Below, piece by piece: positions 60,701 through 64,000 of a stretch of DNA of 64,000 nucleotides. The stretch comes from Trichobilharzia regenti. Taxonomy: Eukaryota; Platyhelminthes; Trematoda; Strigeidida; Schistosomatidae. The notes beneath the pieces are model-generated. The model worked only from the letters and a program-made list of their open reading frames with translations, ran no database searches and was not told where the DNA came from. The stretch lies in the NCBI GenBank assembly GCA_944472135.2, contig OX235264.1:87740319-87804318 (forward strand), written 5' to 3'. Positions within the stretch are counted from its first letter, which is position 1. The number at the start of each line of letters is the position of its first letter. A program made the translations under genes and the position numbers.

Positions 60701-62978
60701 CATGTATAAATCTCCAGACTCTAGTCTTTTCTTGATTTAATTTTGTTAAGTGGAGGGTACATCCAGGCTATCTTTAATTTAAAAATGTGTAATGAATGAA
60801 TCACTGTACTGAAAATTAAGTCTAATATATGTGACTGAATAGAATCTGAATGCTTGCGTCATATCCAAATTAGTATTGAAAAGAAATGAGGATATTTTGC
60901 AGTTATTTTCTATCCATATGCACCGGACTACTTATAAGTAGGCAATCTCCAACTATTCTCAGTAAATGGCAGTAAGCTTGAATGGAAGGAGAACATTTCC
61001 CATATATTAATACGCGATTCCAAGTACGGCTGTCTTATGCAGGTATAAGAATACTTTAAACGAAGAGTGATTGTGTTATGAATAATGTTTATCACACAGC
61101 ATTCATGCAGGCTACGGCAGGACGGGTAGGAGAAACAGGTCCAATTATTCATGAATTAGGAAACGAAAATAATAGACAGACTGAGACAAGATAACTTACT
61201 CTTAGATTACAGAATGCCAACATTTCATTCATCTGTGATGGATGATTAATAAATTTACCATAATGCAGAAGACAGTCAATTTGTTTACTGAAATCATTGA
61301 CAACACGTTGTCTATGATCTAAGTGTACATCATCAGGTGTAGTGTGAGGAGTGGTACGTTGAAGTGTTTGTTGTGAACTTTTACTGTTCAACAAACGGCT
61401 TTGTAAAAGATCACGAATATCTGCAGCAAAATCTGTACCAGCCCATTGAACAACACGATCAATTTCACTGACGAATACATGCTCCACAGTGGATGAATGG
61501 ATAGTCAATGCACTCAATATACAGTCTACGCACATTTCGCGTATTTCTATAATAATAATAATAATAACAAGTAAAATAGCATATATATATAACATGAAAA
61601 TTGGTTACATATGTAGGAATTCCCTCTGGGAATCAAGAACAGACAACAAAAGAACAACTATCTTTTGCATTGCATTACACCCCAACCCACAATTATGTTT
61701 TTTCTCACGATAACTAGAAACTTGCGAATCAGCAAGTTGTAAGGCACATTAAATAATCGCCAGAGTACAAAATGTAATTAAAGGTCATATTTCATCAGAT
61801 TTAAACAAACTTGAACAGGAGAAAATATTTGTGAAATATCGATGGGATTTTTCAGTAGCCCAAATTTAAGCAGGCCATCGCCAATAATTTGTTCAAATAA
61901 ACATCATTCTAATTCTAGACTGACTAGTGCAAATAAAATGAAAAAAATTGAATAAGGCATTAAGAAGACAAATTTCGCGAGATGATATCATTTCGTAGTT
62001 TCTTTACAACCGCTTTACAACTATAACATGGTTAACAATGATAAAATAAAGTTCATGAAAATTACTCAGTTAAATCAAAACAAAAGTACATCCTAATAAC
62101 CAATCATATTAAGATAGGTCATGCAGTCCAGGGTAGGCGAAGATTGAAGTCTATTGATTTTTGTACACACAGTTTAGGCTGTATGTGATTAATCCAAAGT
62201 GCTTCCATCACCTTCGATAACCTTGAATTAGAGTTATGTGAAATAATTGTGAAACAGTCATTAATATTGATTTTGTGACCAGACATTAATAAGTGTTTTG
62301 CAATGGATGATGCTGGATTTCTACTAAGATTAATCGCGTTAGGATTTTCAATATGATTTACTAGCCATTTTGGAACATGTTCTTTTCGACGACATTGGAA
62401 CATTCTGTTATCAAAGGGACTAATTGTTTTAAAATGAAAAAAATTAAGAAATTCAAATGGAAAGGGATGATAAAATGATGCTTTCTGATATGACACCAAT
62501 GATCTAGTTAATTCAGGTTAGGAACGATTAAAACACTGATCCTGAACTCATACAGAACTAGGTTATCAGCTGAAGAAATAACATCTAGTATTAAATTATG
62601 TCTAAATTCTGCAGTCTTAAAACCTTGAGATAAAATATTCAAGCAAATAAATATATTAGCGATAGGATCACCAATAAGTCCGGTATTAGTAGATATATTT
62701 ACGGATAAGCTAGGAATACTAAGCTTCTAGGATGTTTATTCTCAATTCTAAGATGTGGTGGTGATATCATTAACATTACTACCTCCTCTGGACAATATTG
62801 TGGTTATGTGTCATAAAAGTCAAAGCAATTCGAACAAAATTATTCACTAATACAAAAAGGGAAAGGAATAATGCCCTAGTGCTATTTATGTATAACAACT
62901 TACGTGGAAGTGGTAATGTAGCCATATTAATCACATTTGGAAGGAAAATTTGAATATAATTTGCTTTTGAACGATCGT
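27868..62978 (-). CDS. DOCK-family guanine nucleotide exchange factor, 3' half (DHR2 domain and proline-rich tail)
   Basis: Twelve exons (62978-62904, 61546-61200, 58079-57948, 56114-55899, 50851-50517, 49165-49105, 47277-47173, 46619-46449, 45080-44638, 39572-39452, 32256-32202, 28430-27868) join in one frame for about 874 residues. DOCK proteins activate Rac or Cdc42 through the DHR2 domain. Recognisable stretches are NRKDMILRYLYRLDRLH (DOCK1: REEMYIRYLYKLCDLH), NYERLSEILEEQAHLYKHIV, LPFRYYLIEFYGP, NRKLIYRTISDLGDVLNMLT with EQFPDAI, and the segment ending SPVSGGVPKLV, where DOCKs have a conserved Gly-Gly. The tail has PPLPDRP, RPLPPLPPTP and APPLPERK, as expected for binding SH3 adaptors such as Crk. 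This points to the DOCK-A or DOCK-B group; which one I cannot tell. The 5' half is outside the window. Introns are packed with transposons. Confidence 0.9.
28630..30020 (+). mobile_element. RTE-type retrotransposon, 5'-truncated and decayed
   Basis: The plus strand matches the 3' two-fifths of the element at 52107-55240: RT motif A (TIVIFLDLKVTFDSVD), motif B (VRQECSLSP), a YADD-equivalent changed to YAHD, the C-terminal KRLAVFGHRCL region, and the same 3' UTR ending near 'tgtgcaaagttctatg'. Several frameshifts and stops. Lies in the intron before the last DOCK exon. Confidence 0.88.
30030..31500. other. DOCK intron sequence, nothing recognised
   Basis: AT-rich sequence without a coding or repeat signature that I could identify. 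Confidence 0.4.
31500..32030 (+). repeat. Penelope-like 3' UTR remnant
   Basis: Near 31945-31995 the sequence 'tgtacagcct' plus 'gatttcgtcaa' plus 'attttcttcg' repeats the end of the Penelope fragment at 33640-34330 (near 34254-34300). Both follow a long T-rich stretch. No coding part remains here. Confidence 0.5.
32202..32256 (-). CDS. DOCK tail exon
   Basis: 55 nt, acceptor TATTAG, donor A|GTAAGA. Codes SGSGRTPLESITFPTSTN. Assigned only by splice sites and phase, so less certain than the others. Confidence 0.6.
32528..32766 (+). mobile_element. tRNA-headed SINE, full-length copy
   Basis: A box at 32530-32550 (cagtggcacagcggtagaat), B box near 32580 (ggttcgatccccggc), a body with 'ggcatgaggttagcagcaac' and the tail 'ccctatgttccactgggaac' near 32730. 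The internal pol III boxes imply that transcription of this SINE starts at the tRNA-like head. Confidence 0.8.
33105..33400 (-). mobile_element. Penelope-like GIY-YIG C-terminal fragment
   Basis: Minus-strand VMWLGEDTFITKSLFIELAP and NTCIRNDTIP parallel VTGWRERLITEALFIEST and [10 protein letters not shown] in the copy at 23704-23985. Short and decayed. Confidence 0.65.
33640..34330 (+). mobile_element. Penelope-like C-terminus and 3' UTR, plus orientation
   Basis: The plus strand reads TEHLVNSGHSVPFEKSFKVI then LKPTLCIQKN, the conserved end of the Penelope nuclease domain. About 480 bp of T-rich 3' UTR follows, ending like the stretch at 31945-31995. Confidence 0.78.
34335..35212. other. DOCK intron sequence, nothing recognised
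   Basis: AT-rich. A (GA)n run lies at 34424-34440. Confidence 0.4.
35213..35310 (+). mobile_element. Smα-like satellite/SINE fragment carrying a hammerhead ribozyme
   Basis: The ribozyme region is followed by 'ctggattccactgctagtca', which I recall as the sequence downstream of the cleavage site in schistosome Smα units. The rest of the unit, including a pol III head, is not evident. It abuts an antisense SINE at 35340-35580. Confidence 0.7.
35223..35267 (+). ncRNA. Hammerhead ribozyme, schistosome (Smα) type
   Basis: Core CUGACGA (35229-35235) and GAAA (35250-35253) are intact. Stem II is GUCC/GGAU around CAAAUA, with one G-U pair. The minimal stem III is AUG-CA-CAU. The cleavage-site C is 35261. 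Stem I pairs AUCCA (35223-35227) with UGGAU (35263-35267), with an A-C mismatch next to the core. The fold is the known self-cleaving RNA of schistosome satellite DNA. Activity of this copy is uncertain because of the mismatch. Confidence 0.75.
35340..35580 (-). mobile_element. Hammerhead-scaffold SINE, antisense copy
   Basis: On the minus strand a tRNA-like head (gggtctcagtg... B box 'gggttctgaca') is followed by a ribozyme-like region 'gagccccaaactaggacgaa' and the family body 'ttgatatcaatccgggg'. The tRNA B box is mutated. Confidence 0.65.
35733..35785. repeat. Compound (TC)n(GC)n(CA)n microsatellite
   Basis: Three adjoining dinucleotide tracts. Confidence 0.9.
36340..36566. mobile_element. 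Hammerhead-scaffold SINE, palindromic copy
   Basis: Both ends are the SINE 3' end, facing each other. The left end 'tcaagtgttggtttgtgggg' is the near reverse complement of the right 'ccctacaaaaaccaatactt'. Inside are an antisense ribozyme-like stretch ('cagctgtttcgtctgagttt') and 'ctaactgatgtcagc' facing 'ctgacattggtcagag'. The tRNA head is absent. Confidence 0.6.
36570..38585. other. DOCK intron sequence, mostly unrecognised
   Basis: A CA repeat lies near 37385-37410. A short antisense tail like that of the RTE/SINE family ('ttctgagtggaacacacgga') occurs near 36892. No coding signal. Confidence 0.4.
38590..38835 (-). mobile_element. tRNA-headed SINE, full-length copy
   Basis: The minus strand carries the head (A box near 38830, B box 'ggggtttgatccctgg' near 38780), the body and the tail ending 'gttccactgggaacataaag' near 38610. 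It directly abuts an RTE 3' fragment at 38833. Confidence 0.78.
38833..39170 (+). mobile_element. RTE-type retrotransposon, 3' end only
   Basis: The sequence from 'gagtcaggtagggagatgca' to 'gccaagttctatgttgaatc' follows the 3' end of the element at 54910-55240, including the coding stretch LSQVGRCRLPGWGPRD. Confidence 0.82.
39452..39572 (-). CDS. DOCK tail exon
   Basis: 121 nt, acceptor ATCTAG, donor ACG|GTAAAT. Codes AMNTSVGTITQSTVPRVFFR and PDYSGFEHSTIRSLQRSFQT. No domain; assigned by splice phase and position. Confidence 0.75.
40062..40313 (-). mobile_element. Hammerhead-scaffold SINE, 11-bp target duplication
   Basis: Flanked by agaattattat at 40051-40061 and 40314-40324. The minus strand has a clear tRNA-like head ('gggtcccagtggctcaatgg', B box 'gggttcgaatcc') and a ribozyme-like region 'gatcccaaactaggacgaaa'. 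Past the head the plus strand carries the SINE 3' end ('gctacaaaaccaatacttga'), so this insertion too has an inverted 3' end. Confidence 0.78.
40472..40670 (+). mobile_element. tRNA-headed SINE, diverged, head truncated
   Basis: The body 'ggacatgaggttagcaaccc' and the tail 'tatgtgtttcactcaggata' match the SINE family; the A box is lost. Confidence 0.6.
40680..41970. other. DOCK intron sequence, nothing recognised
   Basis: AT-rich with no coding or repeat feature that I could identify. Confidence 0.4.
42235..42456. mobile_element. 222-bp hairpin insertion with 15-bp target duplication
   Basis: Flanked by ataaagtctcatact at 42220-42234 and 42457-42471. Arms 42234-42277 and 42351-42394 are exact reverse complements over 44 bp around a 73-bp loop. 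On the minus strand the loop reads 'ctgaagaagctgtggctt' then 'acacggcgaaacg'. A further 62 bp lies to the right of the arm. Confidence 0.85.
42488..42552. repeat. Perfect 16-bp inverted repeat around a Penelope motif
   Basis: tatacagtaatattta at 42488-42503 and its exact reverse complement at 42537-42552 enclose 'aattgtgttcaaaacgtca'. Confidence 0.85.
42955..43326 (-). pseudogene. Merlin transposase, C-terminal half
   Basis: Reads IPIIQGLGTAIHTLEWKGYS, then DYVHHKVNYTYELVNPIIG and TYTNSIEGFLVHLNKRF, then the C-terminal helices. The HH-VNY...VNP...G-x-x-T-x-x-IEG order is that of the ISXO2-like DDE domain in Merlin. The N-terminal half with the zinc ribbon and the first catalytic Asp is absent. 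Lies in the DOCK intron between 44638 and 39572. Confidence 0.85.
43600..44300. other. DOCK intron sequence, weak LTR-like features only
   Basis: TATAAATA near 43782 and AATAAA near 43802 recall an LTR, but no terminal repeat partner is in the window. Confidence 0.3.
44308..44545 (+). mobile_element. tRNA-headed SINE, full-length copy
   Basis: A box near 44310 (caatggttcagcagtagagt), B box diverged near 44360, body 'gttgggtgtgagactagcaa' and tail 'ccctatgtgttccagcgggt' near 44500, ending in (AAATA)n. Confidence 0.75.
44638..45080 (-). CDS. DOCK exon, end of DHR2 and start of tail
   Basis: 443 nt, acceptor TTTACAG, donor AA|GTAAGT. Codes KDVELSDDPRQEKCFSQLAD and LLELQLTFLKFW (DOCK C-terminal helix), then a PPPPP stretch and a Ser/Asn-rich linker. 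Confidence 0.87.
45208..45508. mobile_element. Inverted-dimer hammerhead-scaffold SINE with 15-bp target duplication
   Basis: Flanked by aaagacattattttt at 45193-45207 and 45509-45523. Left half: complete antisense SINE (ribozyme-like region, B box 'gggtttcgaaccca' near 45317, head up to about 45363). Right half: headless sense copy at 45364-45508. The roughly 105-bp arms are almost identical reverse complements. The ribozyme core reads CCGAUGA with GAAA. Confidence 0.85.
45740..45769. repeat. (TA)n microsatellite
   Basis: A 30-bp TA tract in a DOCK intron. Confidence 0.9.
46100..46215 (+). repeat. Penelope-type terminal motif
   Basis: 'gctgaagatgctgcctag' followed by 'gaaagcttcggaagtaaacc' and 'agaggacaaaactc' parallels the insertion end at 59340-59425. 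Confidence 0.6.
46449..46619 (-). CDS. DOCK exon, DHR2 lobe C
   Basis: 171 nt in phase 0-0, acceptor TTTTCAG, donor GTG|GTGAGT. Codes RMLSQTEWANKQIQGIIKAL and LVSSIQSPVSGGVPKLV, aligning with ENAIETM and LNGIVDPAVMGG of DOCK1. Read-through past the donor stays open but loses similarity. Confidence 0.9.
47173..47277 (-). CDS. DOCK exon, DHR2 lobe C
   Basis: 105 nt in phase 0-0, acceptor CCTTAG, donor ATT|GTAAGT. Codes KKDGRLVTNTEETRYCITET and MPNIIPIMPVDRVEI, the strand pair that in DOCKs precedes the ENAI helix. Confidence 0.9.
47696..48085 (+). mobile_element. RTE-type retrotransposon, 3' end only
   Basis: From 'cgccttccttgatgagcaat' to 'acatggaatgtggggctact' it follows 54810-55180 of the large element. 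The preceding 230 bp (47460-47695) is of unknown origin. Confidence 0.82.
48090..49100. other. DOCK intron sequence with an unidentified GC-richer block
   Basis: The stretch 48350-48780 is richer in GC and looks less like the surrounding intron. Open frames here are short and match no family I recognise. It may be a degraded repeat. Confidence 0.35.
49105..49165 (-). CDS. DOCK exon, DHR2 lobe B/C boundary
   Basis: 61 nt, acceptor TTGACAG, donor GAG|GTTAGT. Codes YYSKNRVKYFLRHRPLQPTE, matching the DOCK YY-x-NEVQRFQYSRP motif. Completes the split serine codon of the previous exon. Confidence 0.9.
49170..50510. other. DOCK intron; contains a SINE head
   Basis: Only 50250-50330 is recognisable: a tRNA-like head ('gcacagcggttaggactctc', B box 'ggttcgatcccc') without the usual body. 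Confidence 0.5.
50517..50851 (-). CDS. DOCK exon, DHR2 lobe B
   Basis: 335 nt, acceptor TTCTAG, donor AG|GTAATG. Codes EEQAHLYKHIV, LPFRYYLIEFYGP, KLIYRTISDL and LTEQFPDAI, which align with the FYRV/GYYG, FIYRGKEYE and LLTQFPNA segments of DOCK lobe B. Confidence 0.93.
50852..51570. other. DOCK intron sequence, nothing recognised
   Basis: T-rich sequence without identifiable features. Confidence 0.4.
51575..51985. mobile_element. Hammerhead-scaffold SINE, inverted arrangement
   Basis: An antisense piece at 51575-51670 ('gattgatatcagttagtgaa', 'gagagtactggacagct') faces a sense copy at 51765-51985. The sense copy has a head ('gtggctgaatgatgtacaag'), a B box ('cagttcgaaacc'), a decayed ribozyme region and the 3' end 'ccccacaaactaactcttaa'. 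Confidence 0.65.
52107..54731 (+). pseudogene. RTE endonuclease and reverse transcriptase polyprotein, frameshifted near its end
   Basis: The APE-type endonuclease spans roughly the first 230 residues: catalytic Glu in DVCCVSETRI, LAGDFNAQVG, WTQIDHIAISY and DTDHALVRA. The RT follows: KAAGPDGMTPE, DNHRGISLTNIVSK, QAGFRPGRGCIDHI, FLDLKAAFDSVDR (motif A), GVRQGCPLSPFLFNF (motif B) and the catalytic LEYADDIVLLG. The RTE C-terminus has YGCETWPLRVEDMKRL and HRCLRSISRV. Near 54710 a frameshift ends the frame; the remaining C-terminus (LRWLGHVLRMP, HRLPRRAMLADIGSGWKKAS) is readable in other frames to 55059. Targeted insertion by endonuclease nick and reverse transcription is the known mechanism. I recall no second ORF for the clade in schistosomes. 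Confidence 0.92.
52107..55240 (+). mobile_element. RTE-clade non-LTR retrotransposon, nearly full length
   Basis: The coding part runs 52107-55059 with an uninterrupted frame to 54731, followed by a 3' UTR to about 55240 ending in CAGACAGACAGATA-like repeats. The 5' end is probably truncated or decayed: a stop lies at 52104. It sits in a DOCK intron in the opposite strand. Three truncated relatives lie at 28630-30020, 38833-39170 and 47696-48085. Confidence 0.92.
55340..55575 (+). mobile_element. Hammerhead-scaffold SINE, sense copy
   Basis: tRNA-like head at 55368-55440 (A box 'gtggctgaatggtatacgag', B box 'gggttcgaacacc'). The ribozyme scaffold at 55441-55486 has stem I GUACUG/CAGUAC and stem III ACA-GC-UGU, but the core is mutated (CCGAUGA; GAAA changed to AAAA; stem II broken). 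The 3' body ends 'aacccttacaaaccaaacta'. It lies just after the large RTE. Confidence 0.78.
55899..56114 (-). CDS. DOCK exon, DHR2 lobe A
   Basis: 216 nt in phase 0-0, acceptor GTATCAG, donor TTG|GTAAGT. Codes WDENSVDVND, ELREHLLLDSFEYLKQGTDW, EHAIEISNKLVHLY and NYERLSEIL, parallel to the DOCK1 sequence around KMWEEAIALGKEL and YEQLSELL. Confidence 0.92.
56115..57947. other. DOCK intron sequence, nothing recognised
   Basis: No coding or repeat signature that I could identify between the two DHR2 exons. Confidence 0.4.
57948..58079 (-). CDS. DOCK exon, DHR2 lobe A
   Basis: 132 nt in phase 0-0, acceptor TTTTCAG, donor TCG|GTAAAT. Codes KFYESINRKDMILRYLYRLD, the most diagnostic DOCK helix pair in the window. 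Confidence 0.92.
58313..58391 (+). mobile_element. tRNA-headed SINE, 5' part, split by a Penelope insertion
   Basis: Head with A box ('cagtgatgcaatggtgacat') and B box ('gggttcgattccc'), up to 'gtactcctaaaaa'. The rest of the same SINE resumes at 59426. Confidence 0.78.
58392..59425 (+). mobile_element. Penelope-like insertion, 5'-truncated, inverted ends, 11-bp target duplication
   Basis: Inserted in a SINE, with actcctaaaaa at 58381-58391 and 59426-59436. The interior carries a GIY-YIG nuclease remnant on the plus strand (KVYLIPCWNDCQVKCIGQRS, GLIRPVEHKNL at 58740-58850) and the 3' UTR also found at 23480-23760. About 115 bp at the right end (59317-59425) recurs inverted at 58433-58550. 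A further 41 bp of unknown origin lies at the left edge. The RT is absent. Confidence 0.88.
59426..59560 (+). mobile_element. tRNA-headed SINE, 3' part of the split copy
   Basis: Resumes with 'actcctaaaaactgcctagc' and the family body 'ggctgggaacgagaatagct' and 'accccgtaaagacaacagtg'. The tail is lost. Confidence 0.7.
59560..61199. other. DOCK intron sequence, nothing recognised
   Basis: No coding or repeat signature that I could identify. An ORF at 59357-59866 merely runs through Penelope and SINE sequence. Confidence 0.4.
61200..61546 (-). CDS. DOCK exon leading into DHR2
   Basis: 347 nt, acceptor ATTATAG, donor AGA|GTAAGT. Codes REMCVDCILSAL through DFSKQIDCLLHYGKFI to MNEMLAFCNLR, matching the helices just before and at the start of DHR2 lobe A (DOCK1 LMERLLDYR). 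Confidence 0.88.
61547..62118. other. DOCK intron sequence, nothing recognised
   Basis: Contains the (AAT)n stretch next to the acceptor of the exon at 61546. Nothing else was seen. Confidence 0.4.
62119..62510 (-). mobile_element. Penelope-like C-terminal fragment
   Basis: The minus strand reads HVPKWLVNHIENPN, NLSRNPASSIAKHLLMSGHK, NSRLSKVMEALWI and IQPKLCVQKSIDFNLRLPW. This is the conserved end of the Penelope nuclease domain. It continues weakly to about 62720. Confidence 0.82.
62904..62978 (-). CDS. DOCK exon, upstream of DHR2
   Basis: 75 nt, acceptor TGTACAG, donor C|GTAAGT. Codes DRSKANYIQIFLPNVINMAT. The leading 2 nt and trailing 1 nt fit the neighbouring phases, including the start of the exon at 61546. 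Confidence 0.75.
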
Positions 62979-62979
62979 C

Positions 62980-64000
62980 TGTACAGAGTAATAGAGATGG
63001 AAAAAAAGTTGGAGATTACGATGACAATTGTAATATACACAAATTACATTCCAGTTAAACTTAGTTAGATGGTACAGTCTTAAGTCAGTATATGTGCAAT
63101 TGTACTTACCTATACTGCAAGCGATTACTAATGCACAGTAAGATTCAAAAACCAGTACACATCGGATGGTTTATTGAAAACTGAAAACATGTGAATGAAT
63201 AGCTTAGGCTTTTGGTGTCGTGTGAGTTGGGAATAAGAAAATAAGGCTGGAGAAGATGCCAGATATTATCTTCATGACGAGTGCACTTGATGTTGAAATC
63301 AACTAAAATTGTGGCATTTAGAGAAGAATATTACACTGGTAATGAGGTCCTCTAATACAACTCTTAATTAACAAATTGATGTTTGTGTAGTGAACTGATG
63401 AATTCAGTTAAAACTGAAACAACAGGTTGGCAGTAGGAATGAAATCTGTGCCCCAAAACGTTGTGAAAGTGAACTTACTCCTCAAAATATGCCAATTATT
63501 TATTCGATTTGCATTCTCATGTCATAACGTTCCAACTAAGTGATGCAATAGTTGCTATGAACAACAATTTACTAGAGTAAATTGAGGACTGGTGGATTCA
63601 TTAGCTTAAGCTTTATCCGTTTACTTCTATCTGAACAGTCTAGTAGTATCATAATTTCCTCACACTGAAAGGATAGAGAGACTAAATTCGTGATATTATG
63701 GTGACGCGTTAAACACTTAAGCTACTGAATGCCAATTTGTATCCTTAAAAAAGACCATGTTTTCCTTTCAAATTTTACGAATTACTTATCTTTACAGTTA
63801 CCAACCTTTGAGGAACAAAAAAACAGGGAGACTGAGCAGTCAATAAAAATATATGTCGATTGAAAACACTATGGGGGAACTTATTTTGAATACACTGTCA
63901 TTTCTGTTCCAAAAGACTGCCAAACAGCTTTACAATGTTGTAGTAACACAAAAGACAGAAAGCCTTCAAGCAAGCTACAACACATACACATGAAAAAAAT
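62980..64000. other. DOCK intron or upstream sequence; one uncertain exon candidate
   Basis: A GTAAGT donor at 63109-63104 follows a minus-strand open stretch reading CVLVFESYCALVIACSI in the phase needed by the exon at 62978. I found no acceptor AG that avoids an in-frame stop, so I do not call it an exon. Confidence 0.35.

Noticed and set aside
1..64000. CRISPR arrays, bacterial operons, Shine-Dalgarno sites and riboswitches
   Set aside because: None seen; the window is eukaryotic, with spliced genes and retroelements, and no regularly spaced short repeats.

Overview
The window looks like nuclear DNA of a parasitic flatworm, most probably a schistosome or a close relative. The reasons are AT-rich introns, genes split into many small exons, a schistosome-type (Smα-like) hammerhead ribozyme, RTE-clade retrotransposons, Penelope-like elements, Merlin DNA transposons and tRNA-headed SINEs. 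The genus is inferred from this combination; the species cannot be fixed from sequence alone.

Two host genes are visible, both on the minus strand. From 17994 down to 3353 lies a complete ten-exon gene for a 546-residue M17 leucyl aminopeptidase. Every exon junction I placed has a GT/AG boundary and a compatible phase, and all metal-binding and catalytic residues are present. From about 62978 down to 27868 (still open upstream) lies the 3' half of a DOCK-family guanine nucleotide exchange factor. Twelve exons give about 874 residues in one continuous frame: the end of the helical region, the whole DHR2 (DOCKER) domain and a low-complexity tail with several PxxP motifs for SH3 adaptors.

Almost everything else is transposon-derived and sits in introns or between the genes. 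Penelope-like (PLE) sequence occurs at 1-1750, 4080-4785, 14091-15123, 18900-20060, 21640-21795, 23480-25540, 31500-32030, 33105-33400, 33640-34330, 42130-42680, 46100-46215, 58392-59425 and 62119-62510. RTE sequence occurs at 4785-5320, 28630-30020, 38833-39170, 47696-48085 and 52107-55240, the last nearly intact. Merlin copies lie at 22132-23241 and 41982-43591. Two SINE families are scattered through the window: one shares its 3' tail with an RTE, the other carries a hammerhead-ribozyme scaffold behind a tRNA-like head.

The most interesting signal is how these elements end. Several independent insertions (14091-15123, 42235-42456, 45208-45508, 58392-59425 and probably 40062-40313) are bounded by 11-15 bp target-site duplications. 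Each carries an inverted copy of its own 3' end at the other end, so it is a large hairpin. This is seen both in PLE pieces and in hammerhead-scaffold SINEs, suggesting a shared insertion route. The PLE ends also share a CTGAAGA...GAAA motif that resembles a decayed hammerhead core.
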